Shown in pieces: positions 1 through 5,100 of a stretch of 7,311 nt of DNA. The position numbers were made by a program, and so were the translations under genes. The stretch comes from an uncultured Cocleimonas sp. (GTDB lineage Bacteria > Pseudomonadota > Gammaproteobacteria > Thiotrichales > Thiotrichaceae): assembly GCA_937974135.1 (NCBI GenBank), contig CALJIH010000058.1, positions 1 to 7,311 on the forward strand, written 5' to 3'. Numbering within the stretch: the stretch's first letter is position 1; every line of letters begins with the position of its first letter. The notes beneath the pieces were generated by a model. The model did no database searches, was not told the origin of the DNA, and saw only the letters and a program-made list of their open reading frames with translations.

Positions 1-541
1 TAGGCGACCAAAATTGATCCATTAAATGACCATAAGCCTGTAGCTCAATACCGTCCATTCCACCCGCTTTCATGCGCTCTGCGGCATCTGCGTAATCACC
101 GATTAAACGTTCGATATCCCAATCTTCAAGTTTTTTAGGAAAGGCTCTGTGGGCAGGTTCGCGACGGTGCGAAGATGATATCACTGGTAGCCAATCACCT
201 TTATTCCAAGCGGTGCGACGACCTAAATGCGTGAGCTGAATCATCACCGCACAATCATGTTCGTGACAGCGATCAGTGAGTTTCTGAATCCAAGGAACCA
301 CTTCATCTTTATATGCAAGAATATTATTAAAAACGGGTGGGCTATCTTTTGAAATCGCCGCTGAACCCGCGGTCATCGTCATTGCAACGCCAGCCTTAGC
401 ACGCTCTGCATGATACGCCGCATACCGTTCTTTCGGCATACCATCTTCAGGATAAGCAGGCTCATGACTGGTAATCATGATGCGATTCTTTAACGTAAGA
501 TGTTTTAACTGATAAGGTTGTAGTAACGGATCATTAGACAT
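1..541 (-). CDS. FMN-dependent oxidoreductase, DgcA-like (partial, N-terminal 180 residues)
   Basis: This is the N-terminal part of an old yellow enzyme-type TIM-barrel flavin oxidoreductase. The gene runs off the left edge, so no stop is seen. The ATG is at 541-539 and the protein begins MSNDPLLQPYQLKHLTLKNR. The stretch LKNRIMITSH near residue 17 is the usual N-terminal FMN-binding strand, QLTHLGRR (102-109) is the family's flavin-contacting segment, and GMDGIELQAYGHLMDQFWSP (161-180) is the barrel motif leading into the substrate region. The SHRREPAHRAFPK stretch (124-136) and DQFWSP resemble the subfamily of dimethylglycine, N-methylproline and stachydrine demethylases, which often carry a second FAD/NAD-binding domain after the barrel. 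That second half would lie outside the window, so the substrate cannot be fixed. No strong Shine-Dalgarno sequence precedes the ATG. Confidence 0.85.
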   Translation of the reverse strand, partial: MSNDPLLQPYQLKHLTLKNRIMITSHEPAYPEDGMPKERYAAYHAERAKAGVAMTMTAGSAAISKDSPPVFNNILAYKDEVVPWIQKLTDRCHEHDCAVMIQLTHLGRRTAWNKGDWLPVISSSHRREPAHRAFPKKLEDWDIERLIGDYADAAERMKAGGMDGIELQAYGHLMDQFWSP

Positions 542-577
542 GAGTATTGTTCAATAAGGTTTACTGTTTGTTCATTA

Positions 578-605
578 ATAGTAGCAGTAAATTATTGACT
601 GTCAG
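578..605 (-). promoter_or_regulatory. Candidate sigma70 promoter for the oxidoreductase gene
   Basis: Read on the minus strand there is CTGACA (600-605), a 16-base spacer and TACTAT (578-583), placing a start about 30 bases upstream of the ATG at 541. The -35 matches 5 of 6 consensus bases and the -10 matches 4 of 6. The small perfect dyad TGACTGTCA (597-605) overlaps the -35 and could be an operator, although no regulator is adjacent. Confidence 0.4.
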
Positions 606-737
606 TTTGAATAAATTTCATCTGCAATGAATCAACCTAAACTGTTTATTTAACACAAAAAAACGAGGTTAAAATCATTTCAATATTTTCAGCCAAGGTG
701 TTATCCATAACCACAGCTTTAGCTTCATGAAAACCAA

Positions 738-756
738 GCAAAAGTAGGGGGGTGTC
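738..756 (+). repeat. G6 motif, copy 1 (AAAAGTAGGGGGGTGTC)
   Basis: This is the first of four near-identical intergenic copies, all in the same orientation. It reads GC followed by AAAAGTAGGGGGGTGTC (740-756). It lies between the end of the PhzF gene and the promoter of the oxidoreductase gene. TTCATG stands a few bases upstream here and also directly before copy 2, which suggests the conserved unit is longer than the core. Confidence 0.75.
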
Positions 757-758
757 AT

Positions 759-780
759 TTCGACAAGCTCAGTACATCGC
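759..780 (+). repeat. TTCGACAAGCTCAG-type dispersed repeat sequence
   Basis: The sequence TTCGACAAGCTCAGTACATC fills the gap between G6 motif copy 1 and the stop codon of the PhzF gene. From general knowledge, very similar words (TTCGACAGGCTCAG and its complement) recur between genes in many bacterial genomes as short palindromic-type repeats. Only one copy is present here, so its repeat status rests on that recollection and not on the window. Confidence 0.4.
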
Positions 781-781
781 T

Positions 782-1567
782 TTAAATATAAATTTCACCC
801 TTTAAAAATAAACTCGCATCACCCATCATCGCAACGCGACTGCCCTTGTCTTCACAAAACACCTCCCCGGTTCGTTGAGAAAGCTGCATCGCATGTAAGG
901 TAGATTTATTCAAACGTTCAGCCCAAAAAGGAATCAGCACACAATGCGCTCTTCCCGTAACAGGGTCCTCAGGAATACCTGCATTTGGGGCAAAAAACCG
1001 CGAGACGAAATCAAGCTTGTCTCCTCGTGAAGTGATAATCACGGCAAAAAAATCCGTAATCAGTTTAAGTTTTTCCATATCGGGTTGAATAGAGCGAATA
1101 TCGGCTTCGCTATCAAATACCACGACTAAATCTTGAGACTCCCAAACCTCTACAGGTCTTTTGCCTAGTGCTTTTGTAATTAAATCACTTACTTGACCTT
1201 TACTTACCTGCCGAGAGGGAAAGTCCATACTCAACTTGCCGGTATCAGTTTTTTCCACAATTAGCTTACCGCTCATACTACTAAATTCAACGCGTTGAAG
1301 CTTAGGTTGTAAAAATTCAAACACTACATAAGCGCTGGCTAAAGTCGCATGCCCACAAAGATCTATCTCGACTGTTGGGGTAAACCATCTGAGATCATAA
1401 CCGTCCTCTGTTTGGATGATAAATGCAGTCTCTGCGAGATTATTTTCAGCAGCTATGTTTTGTAAAACAGCATCATCAAGCCATTCTTGCAAAACACAAA
1501 CCGCTGCAGGATTACCGCCAAAAATCTTACTGCTAAAAGCATCTACTTGGTACATAGGGATTTTCAT
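782..1567 (-). CDS. PhzF family isomerase-like protein
   Basis: This is a complete 261-residue PhzF-fold protein: two similar alpha/beta halves related to diaminopimelate epimerase, with the active site between them. Visible family signatures are FSSKIFGGNPAAV (11-23), the presumed catalytic glutamate in ENNLAET (Glu46), the glycine-rich DLCGHATLAS (69-78) and the second-half motif GIPEDPVTGRAHC (197-209). The usual form of the latter is EDPVTGSAH, so an arginine replaces the common serine. The ATG at 1567 is chosen because GGAG lies 8 bases upstream. The GTG at 1576 overlaps that site and the ATG at 1573 is too close to it. PhzF itself isomerises a phenazine precursor, but no other phenazine gene is present, and most genomic homologues of this type have no known substrate. 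It appears to be a single-gene unit. Confidence 0.9.
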   Translation of the reverse strand: MKIPMYQVDAFSSKIFGGNPAAVCVLQEWLDDAVLQNIAAENNLAETAFIIQTEDGYDLRWFTPTVEIDLCGHATLASAYVVFEFLQPKLQRVEFSSMSGKLIVEKTDTGKLSMDFPSRQVSKGQVSDLITKALGKRPVEVWESQDLVVVFDSEADIRSIQPDMEKLKLITDFFAVIITSRGDKLDFVSRFFAPNAGIPEDPVTGRAHCVLIPFWAERLNKSTLHAMQLSQRTGEVFCEDKGSRVAMMGDASLFLKGEIYI

Positions 1568-1575
1568 AAGCATCA

Positions 1576-1579
1576 CTCC
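1576..1579 (-). promoter_or_regulatory. Ribosome binding site deciding the PhzF start
   Basis: On the minus strand GGAG is followed by 8 bases (TGATGCTT) and then ATG at 1567. The in-frame GTG (1576) and ATG (1573) upstream would leave no proper spacing, so the shorter protein is favoured. Confidence 0.65.
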
Positions 1580-1694
1580 ATTGAATAATTATTCATAGTA
1601 GTGATATCAAATGAAGATGTTAGTACCAGTTTTGGGAGTATTGGATGACCAAACAGGTGAGCTTTGCATAAATTCATACAACGTTTTTGATACA

Positions 1695-1723
1695 GCAAAA
1701 ACACGTTTTCATTCAAAAGTAGG
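1695..1723 (+). repeat. 29-base direct repeat, unit 1
   Basis: This stretch matches 1861-1889 at 26 of 29 positions. It begins GCAAAAAC and ends CAAAAGTAGG. The three differences are A/G, T/C and T/G. Together the two units bracket the 83-base hairpin element. The unit ends in the beginning of the G6 motif, so the motif belongs to a longer repeated sequence here. Confidence 0.8.
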
Positions 1724-1727
1724 TGCC
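1715..1727 (+). repeat. Shortened G6 motif touching element A
   Basis: AAAAGTAGGTGCC is the G6 motif with four of its six guanines missing. Its last two bases are the first two bases of hairpin 1 of the 83-base element, so motif and element abut directly. Confidence 0.55.
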
Positions 1728-1808
1728 TCCTTAGATTCCTTAGGAATCAAGGAGGTAGTAGACTAATTTCCATAAGGAAATGTCGGGGAAGGTTGTAGCA
1801 TCGTGCTG
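1726..1808 (+). repeat. 83-base three-hairpin element, copy A
   Basis: Hairpin 1 (1726-1755) pairs CCTCCTT with AAGGAGG and GATTCC with GGAATC around a TTA loop, with one bulged A at 1733. After TAGTA comes hairpin 2 (1761-1784): GAC, a two-base bulge TA, ATTTCC, loop ATAA, then GGAAAT and GTC. A 12-base linker leads to hairpin 3 (1797-1807), AGCA-TCG-TGCT. Copy B at 7142-7224 has the same length and 70 of 83 identical bases, and the differences keep all three stems. GTAG (1758-1761) sits at the foot of hairpin 2, as in REP elements. No T-run follows, so it is not a simple terminator. Whether it acts as RNA, as single-stranded DNA or as a mobile repeat is unknown, and the strand is given only by convention. 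Confidence 0.8.
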
Positions 1809-1860
1809 AATTTCAATGTTAAATCAATCGAGTCTGATCTTTTTGATTTTTCTTTAAGTG

Positions 1861-1889
1861 GCAAAAACGCGTCTTCATGCAAAAGTAGG
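1861..1889 (+). repeat. 29-base direct repeat, unit 2
   Basis: This is the partner of the unit at 1695-1723 (26 of 29 identical). Unlike unit 1 it continues into a full six-guanine motif. It contains the palindrome ACGCGT, where unit 1 has ACACGT. Confidence 0.8.
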
Positions 1890-1897
1890 GGGGTGTC
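1881..1897 (+). repeat. G6 motif, copy 2
   Basis: AAAAGTAGGGGGGTGTC is identical to copy 1 over all 17 bases. It lies 72 bases beyond the end of three-hairpin element A and about 40 bases before the stop codon of the convergently placed VOC gene. Confidence 0.75.
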
Positions 1898-1936
1898 TTT
1901 TTGATGTTTTAACCTCGTATTTAATCATTTAGAATC

Positions 1937-2395
1937 TTAGTTAAACATTGCATCCATTCGCGTTTGCATTTCTTCAAAACTCAGATCTTCTTGATGCGTC
2001 ATTATCGACCAAATGTGGCCAAAAGGGTCTTTTAGTGATCCCATGCGATCGCCATAAAACTGATCTTCTACTTCTCTTAATACGCTTGCACCAGCTGCAA
2101 TAGCTTTGGCAAATACCGCATCAACATCTTCAACATAAATACATAAATTCACTGGCGAGCCATTCAACGCTTGCGGGCTTAAATTACCCCATTCTTCAGA
2201 TTCTTCAGAAATCATAATTTTTGAATCACCGATTTGAATTTCGGCGTGAGCGATTCCGCCATCTGGCATTACTAAGCGACCTGCTTCGCAAGCACCAAAA
2301 GCTTTTTGATAAAACTTAATTGCCTCATTGGTATTACGCGTTGTGAGATAAGGCGTGATTGTGTGGTAATCATCGGGTATGGGTTTGGCTGACAT
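1937..2395 (-). CDS. VOC family protein, PhnB-like (glyoxalase/bleomycin resistance fold)
   Basis: This is a complete 152-residue vicinal oxygen chelate protein. YHTITPYLTTRNTNEAIKFY (10-29) is the first beta-alpha module typical of PhnB-like proteins, AHAEIQIGDSKIMIS (49-63) completes it, and the second module holds CIYVEDVDAVFAKAIAAGA (85-103) and DRMGSLKDPFGHIWSI (116-131). His11 and Glu52 are possible metal-site residues, but the assignment is uncertain. The tail LSFEEMQTRMDAMFN is the usual short C-terminal helix. The ATG at 2395 has an excellent site, GGAGGT, 5 bases upstream. The family includes glyoxalases, dioxygenases and antibiotic-binding proteins, and most PhnB-like members have no known substrate, so no reaction is assigned. 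The gene appears monocistronic. Confidence 0.88.
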   Translation of the reverse strand: MSAKPIPDDYHTITPYLTTRNTNEAIKFYQKAFGACEAGRLVMPDGGIAHAEIQIGDSKIMISEESEEWGNLSPQALNGSPVNLCIYVEDVDAVFAKAIAAGASVLREVEDQFYGDRMGSLKDPFGHIWSIMTHQEDLSFEEMQTRMDAMFN

Positions 2396-2431
2396 GTAAG
2401 ACCTCCACCTTTAGTTAATGACTGTATTGAA

Positions 2432-2460
2432 AGTATAGGAGAAAATTGAAATCTTTTTAA
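2432..2460 (-). promoter_or_regulatory. Candidate sigma70 promoter for the VOC gene
   Basis: On the minus strand TTAAAA (2455-2460), a 17-base spacer and TATACT (2432-2437) match 4 of 6 and 5 of 6 consensus bases. The predicted leader is about 30 bases and ends in a strong GGAGGT site at 2401-2406. G6 motif copy 3 begins 8 bases upstream of the -35. Confidence 0.5.
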
Positions 2461-2467
2461 AACACCG

Positions 2468-2484
2468 AAAAGTAGGGGGGTGCC
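2468..2484 (+). repeat. G6 motif, copy 3
   Basis: AAAAGTAGGGGGGTGCC differs from copy 1 only in the second-last base. It lies between the divergent VOC and cysteine-repeat lipoprotein genes, just upstream of the VOC promoter. It is followed at once by the perfect AT-rich inverted repeat TTTTAC-TTT-GTAAAA (2485-2499). Confidence 0.7.
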
Positions 2485-2590
2485 TTTTACTTTGTAAAAA
2501 ATCAAATCTTTTGAGGGGATTCAGTAAGTAAATACGCATTAGTTAATTAAGAGGCAAATTTTATGCTTCCAATTTTAATCTATGAATCTC

Positions 2591-2596
2591 AAGGAG
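2591..2596 (+). promoter_or_regulatory. Ribosome binding site deciding the lipoprotein start
   Basis: AAGGAG lies 8 bases before the ATG at 2605. An in-frame ATG at 2563 has only GAGG at 2551-2554. The downstream start also gives a normal lipoprotein signal peptide, so it is preferred. Confidence 0.65.
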
Positions 2597-2604
2597 AAGA
2601 TAAA

Positions 2605-3465
2605 ATGTTTAATATTCATCATCACATTGGTAAATTATTACTGATATTTTTAATCATGGGTTTATCAGGCTGTGCAGAAAATGTAAGAACCAGCGATACA
2701 GGATCAAAACCCATAGTATGTGGAGGAGCATTTCAAAAAGCTTGTCAGTCATGGGAGAGAATTCCAAGCTGTGATGCAGGTTTGATAGAAAATAGTAATG
2801 GTTACTGTGTCACACAATCAAATAGTAAACCATCTAGTTGTGGTGGATATTTAAAACGCCCTTGTAAAGTCTGGGAGCGAGTCCCCAGTTGTAATAAAGG
2901 TTTAGTAGAGAACTTTGCTAAGGGGCAATGTGTGGCCAAAAAAGTAGCCCAAGCAAAAATTCTCAATTGTGGTGGGCATTTTCAACGAGCGTGTAAAGTT
3001 TGGGAGAGAATACCGAGTTGTAACAAAGGTTTGACTGAGAATCTTGCGGGTTTGTGCATAAATTTCAAAAAACTCTATAAACCTAAACCTATCTGCGGTA
3101 AAAATTTCCAACGTCCGTGTAAGGTTTGGGAACGGGTACCCAGTTGTAATGCTGGTTTAGTTGAAAATTTTGCAAAGGGAAGATGTGAAAAGAAAGCGAA
3201 AAAGCGCATAAATAAATATGTCAGTTGTGGTGGTGTTAATCAGCGCGCTTGTAAATTATGGGAAAGAATACCGAGTTGTAATGCAGGCTTGGTTGAAACC
3301 ACAAGAGGCAGATGTGTTTTTAAATCTCAAACAAGATCCATTTTTAAACCCAAAAAAGTATTGAACTGTGGTGCTAAAAATCAACGCCCCTGTAAAGTAT
3401 TTGAAAGAATACCAAGTTGTAACAAAGGTTTACGTGAACATTTCATAAAAAGACGCTGTATTTAG
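2605..3465 (+). CDS. Lipoprotein with six cysteine-rich tandem repeats
   Basis: This encodes a 286-residue protein. A lipoprotein signal peptide is clear: MFNIHHHIGK, hydrophobic LLLIFLIMG and lipobox LSGC, with lipidation at Cys23. The next residue is Ala, not Asp, so outer-membrane anchoring is expected in a Gram-negative cell. After a short linker come six repeats whose first cysteines are at residues 39, 79, 122, 164, 208 and 255. Each has four cysteines in constant spacing, C-x7-C-x8-C-x11 or 12-C, on the consensus CGGxxQRxCKVWER, then IPSCNxGLVEN. The 24 repeat cysteines suggest disulfide-stabilised modules in the periplasm or at the surface. Linkers are lysine/arginine-rich, for example EKKAKKRINK, and could contact polyanions such as lipopolysaccharide or peptidoglycan; that is inference. 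I do not recognise a named family and assign no function. A terminator follows directly, so it is monocistronic. Confidence 0.85.
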   Translation: MFNIHHHIGKLLLIFLIMGLSGCAENVRTSDTGSKPIVCGGAFQKACQSWERIPSCDAGLIENSNGYCVTQSNSKPSSCGGYLKRPCKVWERVPSCNKGLVENFAKGQCVAKKVAQAKILNCGGHFQRACKVWERIPSCNKGLTENLAGLCINFKKLYKPKPICGKNFQRPCKVWERVPSCNAGLVENFAKGRCEKKAKKRINKYVSCGGVNQRACKLWERIPSCNAGLVETTRGRCVFKSQTRSIFKPKKVLNCGAKNQRPCKVFERIPSCNKGLREHFIKRRCI

Positions 3466-3476
3466 TAGCTTAGATT

Positions 3477-3502
3477 GGATTTAAGTTGTGAGCTTAAAGT
3501 CC
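3477..3502 (+). other. Small imperfect hairpin before the terminator
   Basis: GGATTTAAG (3477-3485) can pair with CTTAAAGTCC (3493-3502) with one bulged G around a seven-base loop. It has no T-run. It would lie in the 3' untranslated region of the cysteine-repeat lipoprotein mRNA, just before the main terminator. Confidence 0.35.
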
Positions 3503-3515
3503 ATCGTTTGATCAA

Positions 3516-3553
3516 AACCTCCTTTGATTCTATATGAATCAAGGAGGTTTTTT
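3516..3553 (+). terminator. Intrinsic terminator of the cysteine-repeat lipoprotein gene
   Basis: The stem pairs AACCTCCTT and GATTC with GAATC and AAGGAGGTT around loop TATAT, with one bulged T at 3525, followed by six T residues (3548-3553). Four As on the 5' side could make it weakly active on the opposite strand. The 30-base hairpin core (3518-3547) matches hairpin 1 of element A at 26 of 30 positions, including the place of the bulge, so it seems to share an origin with that element. Confidence 0.85.
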
Positions 3554-3568
3554 ATATTTAGCGATAAC

Positions 3569-3574
3569 TATAAT
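3569..3574 (+). promoter_or_regulatory. Candidate -10 box (TATAAT) for the Tat-exported protein gene
   Basis: A perfect TATAAT lies 84 bases upstream of the ATG at 3659 and just after the preceding terminator. The -35 position falls in the T-run of that terminator and has no good match, so this is only a candidate. The AT-rich leader also holds small inverted repeats such as GCAT-AA-ATGC. Confidence 0.3.
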
Positions 3575-3658
3575 TATACATATAGCTGCATAAATGCAGG
3601 TCATAGTGCGATAAATGCATATTTACATGCGCTAGTGCAATGGTTATATTTATTCGTT

Positions 3659-4300
3659 ATGAAAACAAAATTTAATATCAGTCGGCGTAAATGGCTTTTA
3701 TCGGGCCTTGGTATGTTTGCTAGCGCAATATTGCCTAAAGCTTTTGCACAAAAATATTACCGTCGTATTCCATTACAATACATCGCTTGCCTCGCTACAG
3801 AAAATGAAAAATCAGGAACAGGTGCTGAAAACTGGGGGCTTTGGGAGATTGATCCAGGTCCAATTGGTGTTTGGTTGCGCCTATATCAAATTTTAGAAAA
3901 AACACCTATTGCCCCTGCGGGCTGGCGTTTCGATATTGACGATTGGTGGCTCGATGAAAATGGTTTGATCATGAAAGCGCCGACCTTCCCGATGCCAGCT
4001 GGGCATTATTACGTCACCAATGGTGAAGATGATATGTCATTGCTGACCGTAGAAAAACCAGATGCTAAGGGCAAACAAGCGTGGTCATTATCGGATGGTA
4101 GGAGCATCAAGAACGTCACGCATGGTCCTTGTCGTTCAGCGCGTTACACACCGACAAGTGGTTCAGGTACGTGTTCACCCAAAGATGCGGATCGCAGTGT
4201 TTTCCCTTTAAAACCTGGCGAACAACCACCCGAAGTTAACGGCTGTGATCGCCAAAAGTATGCTGTTTTGATTGTGTTTGGATTGCCGGTTGAGGGCTAA
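3659..4300 (+). CDS. Predicted Tat-exported protein of unknown function
   Basis: This encodes 213 residues from the ATG at 3659. The reading frame stays open upstream to 3524, but that would run through the preceding terminator, while the ATG at 3659 gives a proper signal peptide. That peptide is of twin-arginine type: SRRKWLL (8-14), a hydrophobic stretch and a likely cut in AFA-Q after residue 30. Export through Tat implies folding, possibly with a cofactor, before secretion. The mature protein is rich in Trp and Gly (GAENWGLWEIDPGPIGVW, 55-72; PAGWRFDIDDWW, 86-97) and has four cysteines (44, 158, 172, 196) that could form two disulfides. It ends in a hydrophobic strand, YAVLIVFGLP. I recall similar unnamed proteins in other proteobacteria and assign no function. 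There is no clear Shine-Dalgarno sequence. The stop is 9 bases from the convergent DUF2147 gene. Confidence 0.75.
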   Translation: MKTKFNISRRKWLLSGLGMFASAILPKAFAQKYYRRIPLQYIACLATENEKSGTGAENWGLWEIDPGPIGVWLRLYQILEKTPIAPAGWRFDIDDWWLDENGLIMKAPTFPMPAGHYYVTNGEDDMSLLTVEKPDAKGKQAWSLSDGRSIKNVTHGPCRSARYTPTSGSGTCSPKDADRSVFPLKPGEQPPEVNGCDRQKYAVLIVFGLPVEG

Positions 4301-4309
4301 TATTGAGTG

Positions 4310-4759
4310 TTATTGCCTAACCCAAGTTTGAGTTCTACCCATTAATGAAATACCGATAAAGCCTCTAACATTTAATTTCTTACCGCCAGCAGTTAATGCC
4401 ATTTTAGCTTTATACGATTTACCATTTTCAGGGTCGAGAATGGTGCCGCCCGTCCAGCCATCTCCGCCTTTTTTAAGTCCCCACAATATTACCATTCCCA
4501 TTATTGGTTTATCTTTATTGGAGCTTTTGCATTTTTCACAAACCGCGTCTCTATCGGCGGGGTCTATTATTTTTAAGACACTGCCTCGCAATTCCTTTCC
4601 TACCTGACTTATTCTGACAACACTCTTAGGTTTTCCGGTTTTGTCATCAATCGTTAACCAGTCACCCACAGCAGATGTCATATCTGCAGAAAAGGCGGGG
4701 TTTGTCACTAAAATTGACATTAATAAGAATGAGCTCAAAAAGGTATATAGAAATTTCAT
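4310..4759 (-). CDS. Secreted DUF2147 family protein
   Basis: This is a complete 149-residue member of the DUF2147 family, small periplasmic proteins of unknown function. A Sec signal peptide ends around residue 24-25 (AFSA). Family hallmarks follow in order: VGDWLTIDDKTGKPKSVVRI (31-50), the G-x-V-x-KI-DP segment with the paired cysteines CEKC (74-77), KDKPIMGMVILWGLKK (82-97), WTGGTILDPENGKSYKAKM (102-120) and VRGFIGISLMGRTQTWVR (131-148). The length is normal. The upstream gap of 58 bases to the DUF1145-like gene allows either co-transcription or a separate promoter, and none is convincing. There is no clear Shine-Dalgarno sequence before the ATG. No intrinsic terminator is seen in the 9-base space to the convergent gene, so transcripts of the two genes may overlap. 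Confidence 0.9.
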   Translation of the reverse strand: MKFLYTFLSSFLLMSILVTNPAFSADMTSAVGDWLTIDDKTGKPKSVVRISQVGKELRGSVLKIIDPADRDAVCEKCKSSNKDKPIMGMVILWGLKKGGDGWTGGTILDPENGKSYKAKMALTAGGKKLNVRGFIGISLMGRTQTWVRQ

Positions 4760-4817
4760 AAGATTTTATCTGGATCAATAATGGTAAATACTTAGTGTTA
4801 GAGGTGGGTAAATAGTT

Positions 4818-5066
4818 TCATTTACTTTTAATTAAAGGTAACCAATGCCCGTAACCGTAAAGCATTGTTTGAAAAAAATTAATGTTTTTATTAAGCATTT
4901 TTGTGACCACAATATACTCAACCAGATGTATCACAATTAAAAGAATTCCTAAGATGACGAAAATAAAATTATAACTATCAGGGAAAAACGACACCAAACC
5001 CAGGATGAATGCAATCCATATCATAATAACCGTTAGTTTTGTGAGATTTATAAATAAATTGAACAT
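4818..5066 (-). CDS. Small inner-membrane protein, DUF1145-like
   Basis: This encodes 82 residues with two membrane helices, about 8-27 and 34-55. Length and layout agree with DUF1145 (the YhhL type of gammaproteobacteria): an N-terminal helix with a Trp, a turn containing FFPD, a second helix ending in HLVEYIVV (47-54) with His47 and Glu50, and a short tail FQTMLYGYGHWLPL with a conserved-looking GHxxPL. The match was made from memory of the family pattern. Its function is unknown. The weak site AGG lies about 10 bases before the ATG. The gene starts 34 bases after the stop of the four-helix protein gene, so the two are likely co-transcribed. Confidence 0.65.
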   Translation of the reverse strand: MFNLFINLTKLTVIMIWIAFILGLVSFFPDSYNFIFVILGILLIVIHLVEYIVVTKMLNKNINFFQTMLYGYGHWLPLIKSK

Positions 5067-5100
5067 GATTGAAACCTAATTTAGCGATGAGATTTTGAAA

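Larger units (their letters stand above)
1568..1936. other. Repeat-rich intergenic region of 369 bases
   Basis: No gene is seen between the start of the PhzF gene and the end of the VOC gene. The first 120 bases hold only the PhzF leader and AT-rich sequence with no convincing promoter. From 1695 to 1897 the region is packed with repeats: a 29-base direct repeat unit, a shortened G6 motif, the first 83-base three-hairpin element, an AT-rich spacer containing a loose AAATCAA/TTGATTT pair (1821-1849), the second direct repeat unit and G6 motif copy 2. Confidence 0.8.

Noticed and set aside
738..756. G-quadruplex at the G6 motif
   Set aside because: A single G6 run without further nearby G-runs cannot form an intramolecular quadruplex.
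782..1567. Phenazine biosynthesis cluster
   Set aside because: Only a PhzF-like gene is present; no other phenazine gene flanks it, and PhzF-like proteins are common outside such clusters.
1416..1598. Plus-strand reading frame opposite the PhzF gene
   Set aside because: It lies antisense to a clear PhzF family gene and has no recognisable domain.
1726..1808. Three-hairpin element as an intrinsic terminator, or as a group I or II intron or riboswitch
   Set aside because: No T-run follows the stems, no intron core or domain V motif is seen, and copy B lies at the 3' end of a gene, not in a leader.
1695..1889. CRISPR array
   Set aside because: There are only two repeat units with a 137-base interval filled by a structured element, and no cas genes.
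2272..2505. Minus-strand frame overlapping the start of the VOC gene
   Set aside because: It is out of frame with a well-supported VOC gene, runs through a G6 motif, and has no domain.
2902..3111. Minus-strand frame inside the cysteine-repeat gene
   Set aside because: It is an antisense shadow of the repeats.
3524..3658. Upstream extension of the Tat-exported protein
   Set aside because: It would start with TTG inside the terminator hairpin and push the twin-arginine signal 45 residues inward.
3708..3896. Second plus-strand frame inside the Tat-exported gene
   Set aside because: It is a shadow in another frame without a ribosome site.
4291..4319. Shared terminator between the convergent Tat-exported and DUF2147 genes
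   Set aside because: Only a weak bulged stem (GGC-AATA with TATT-GCC) without a T-run is present.
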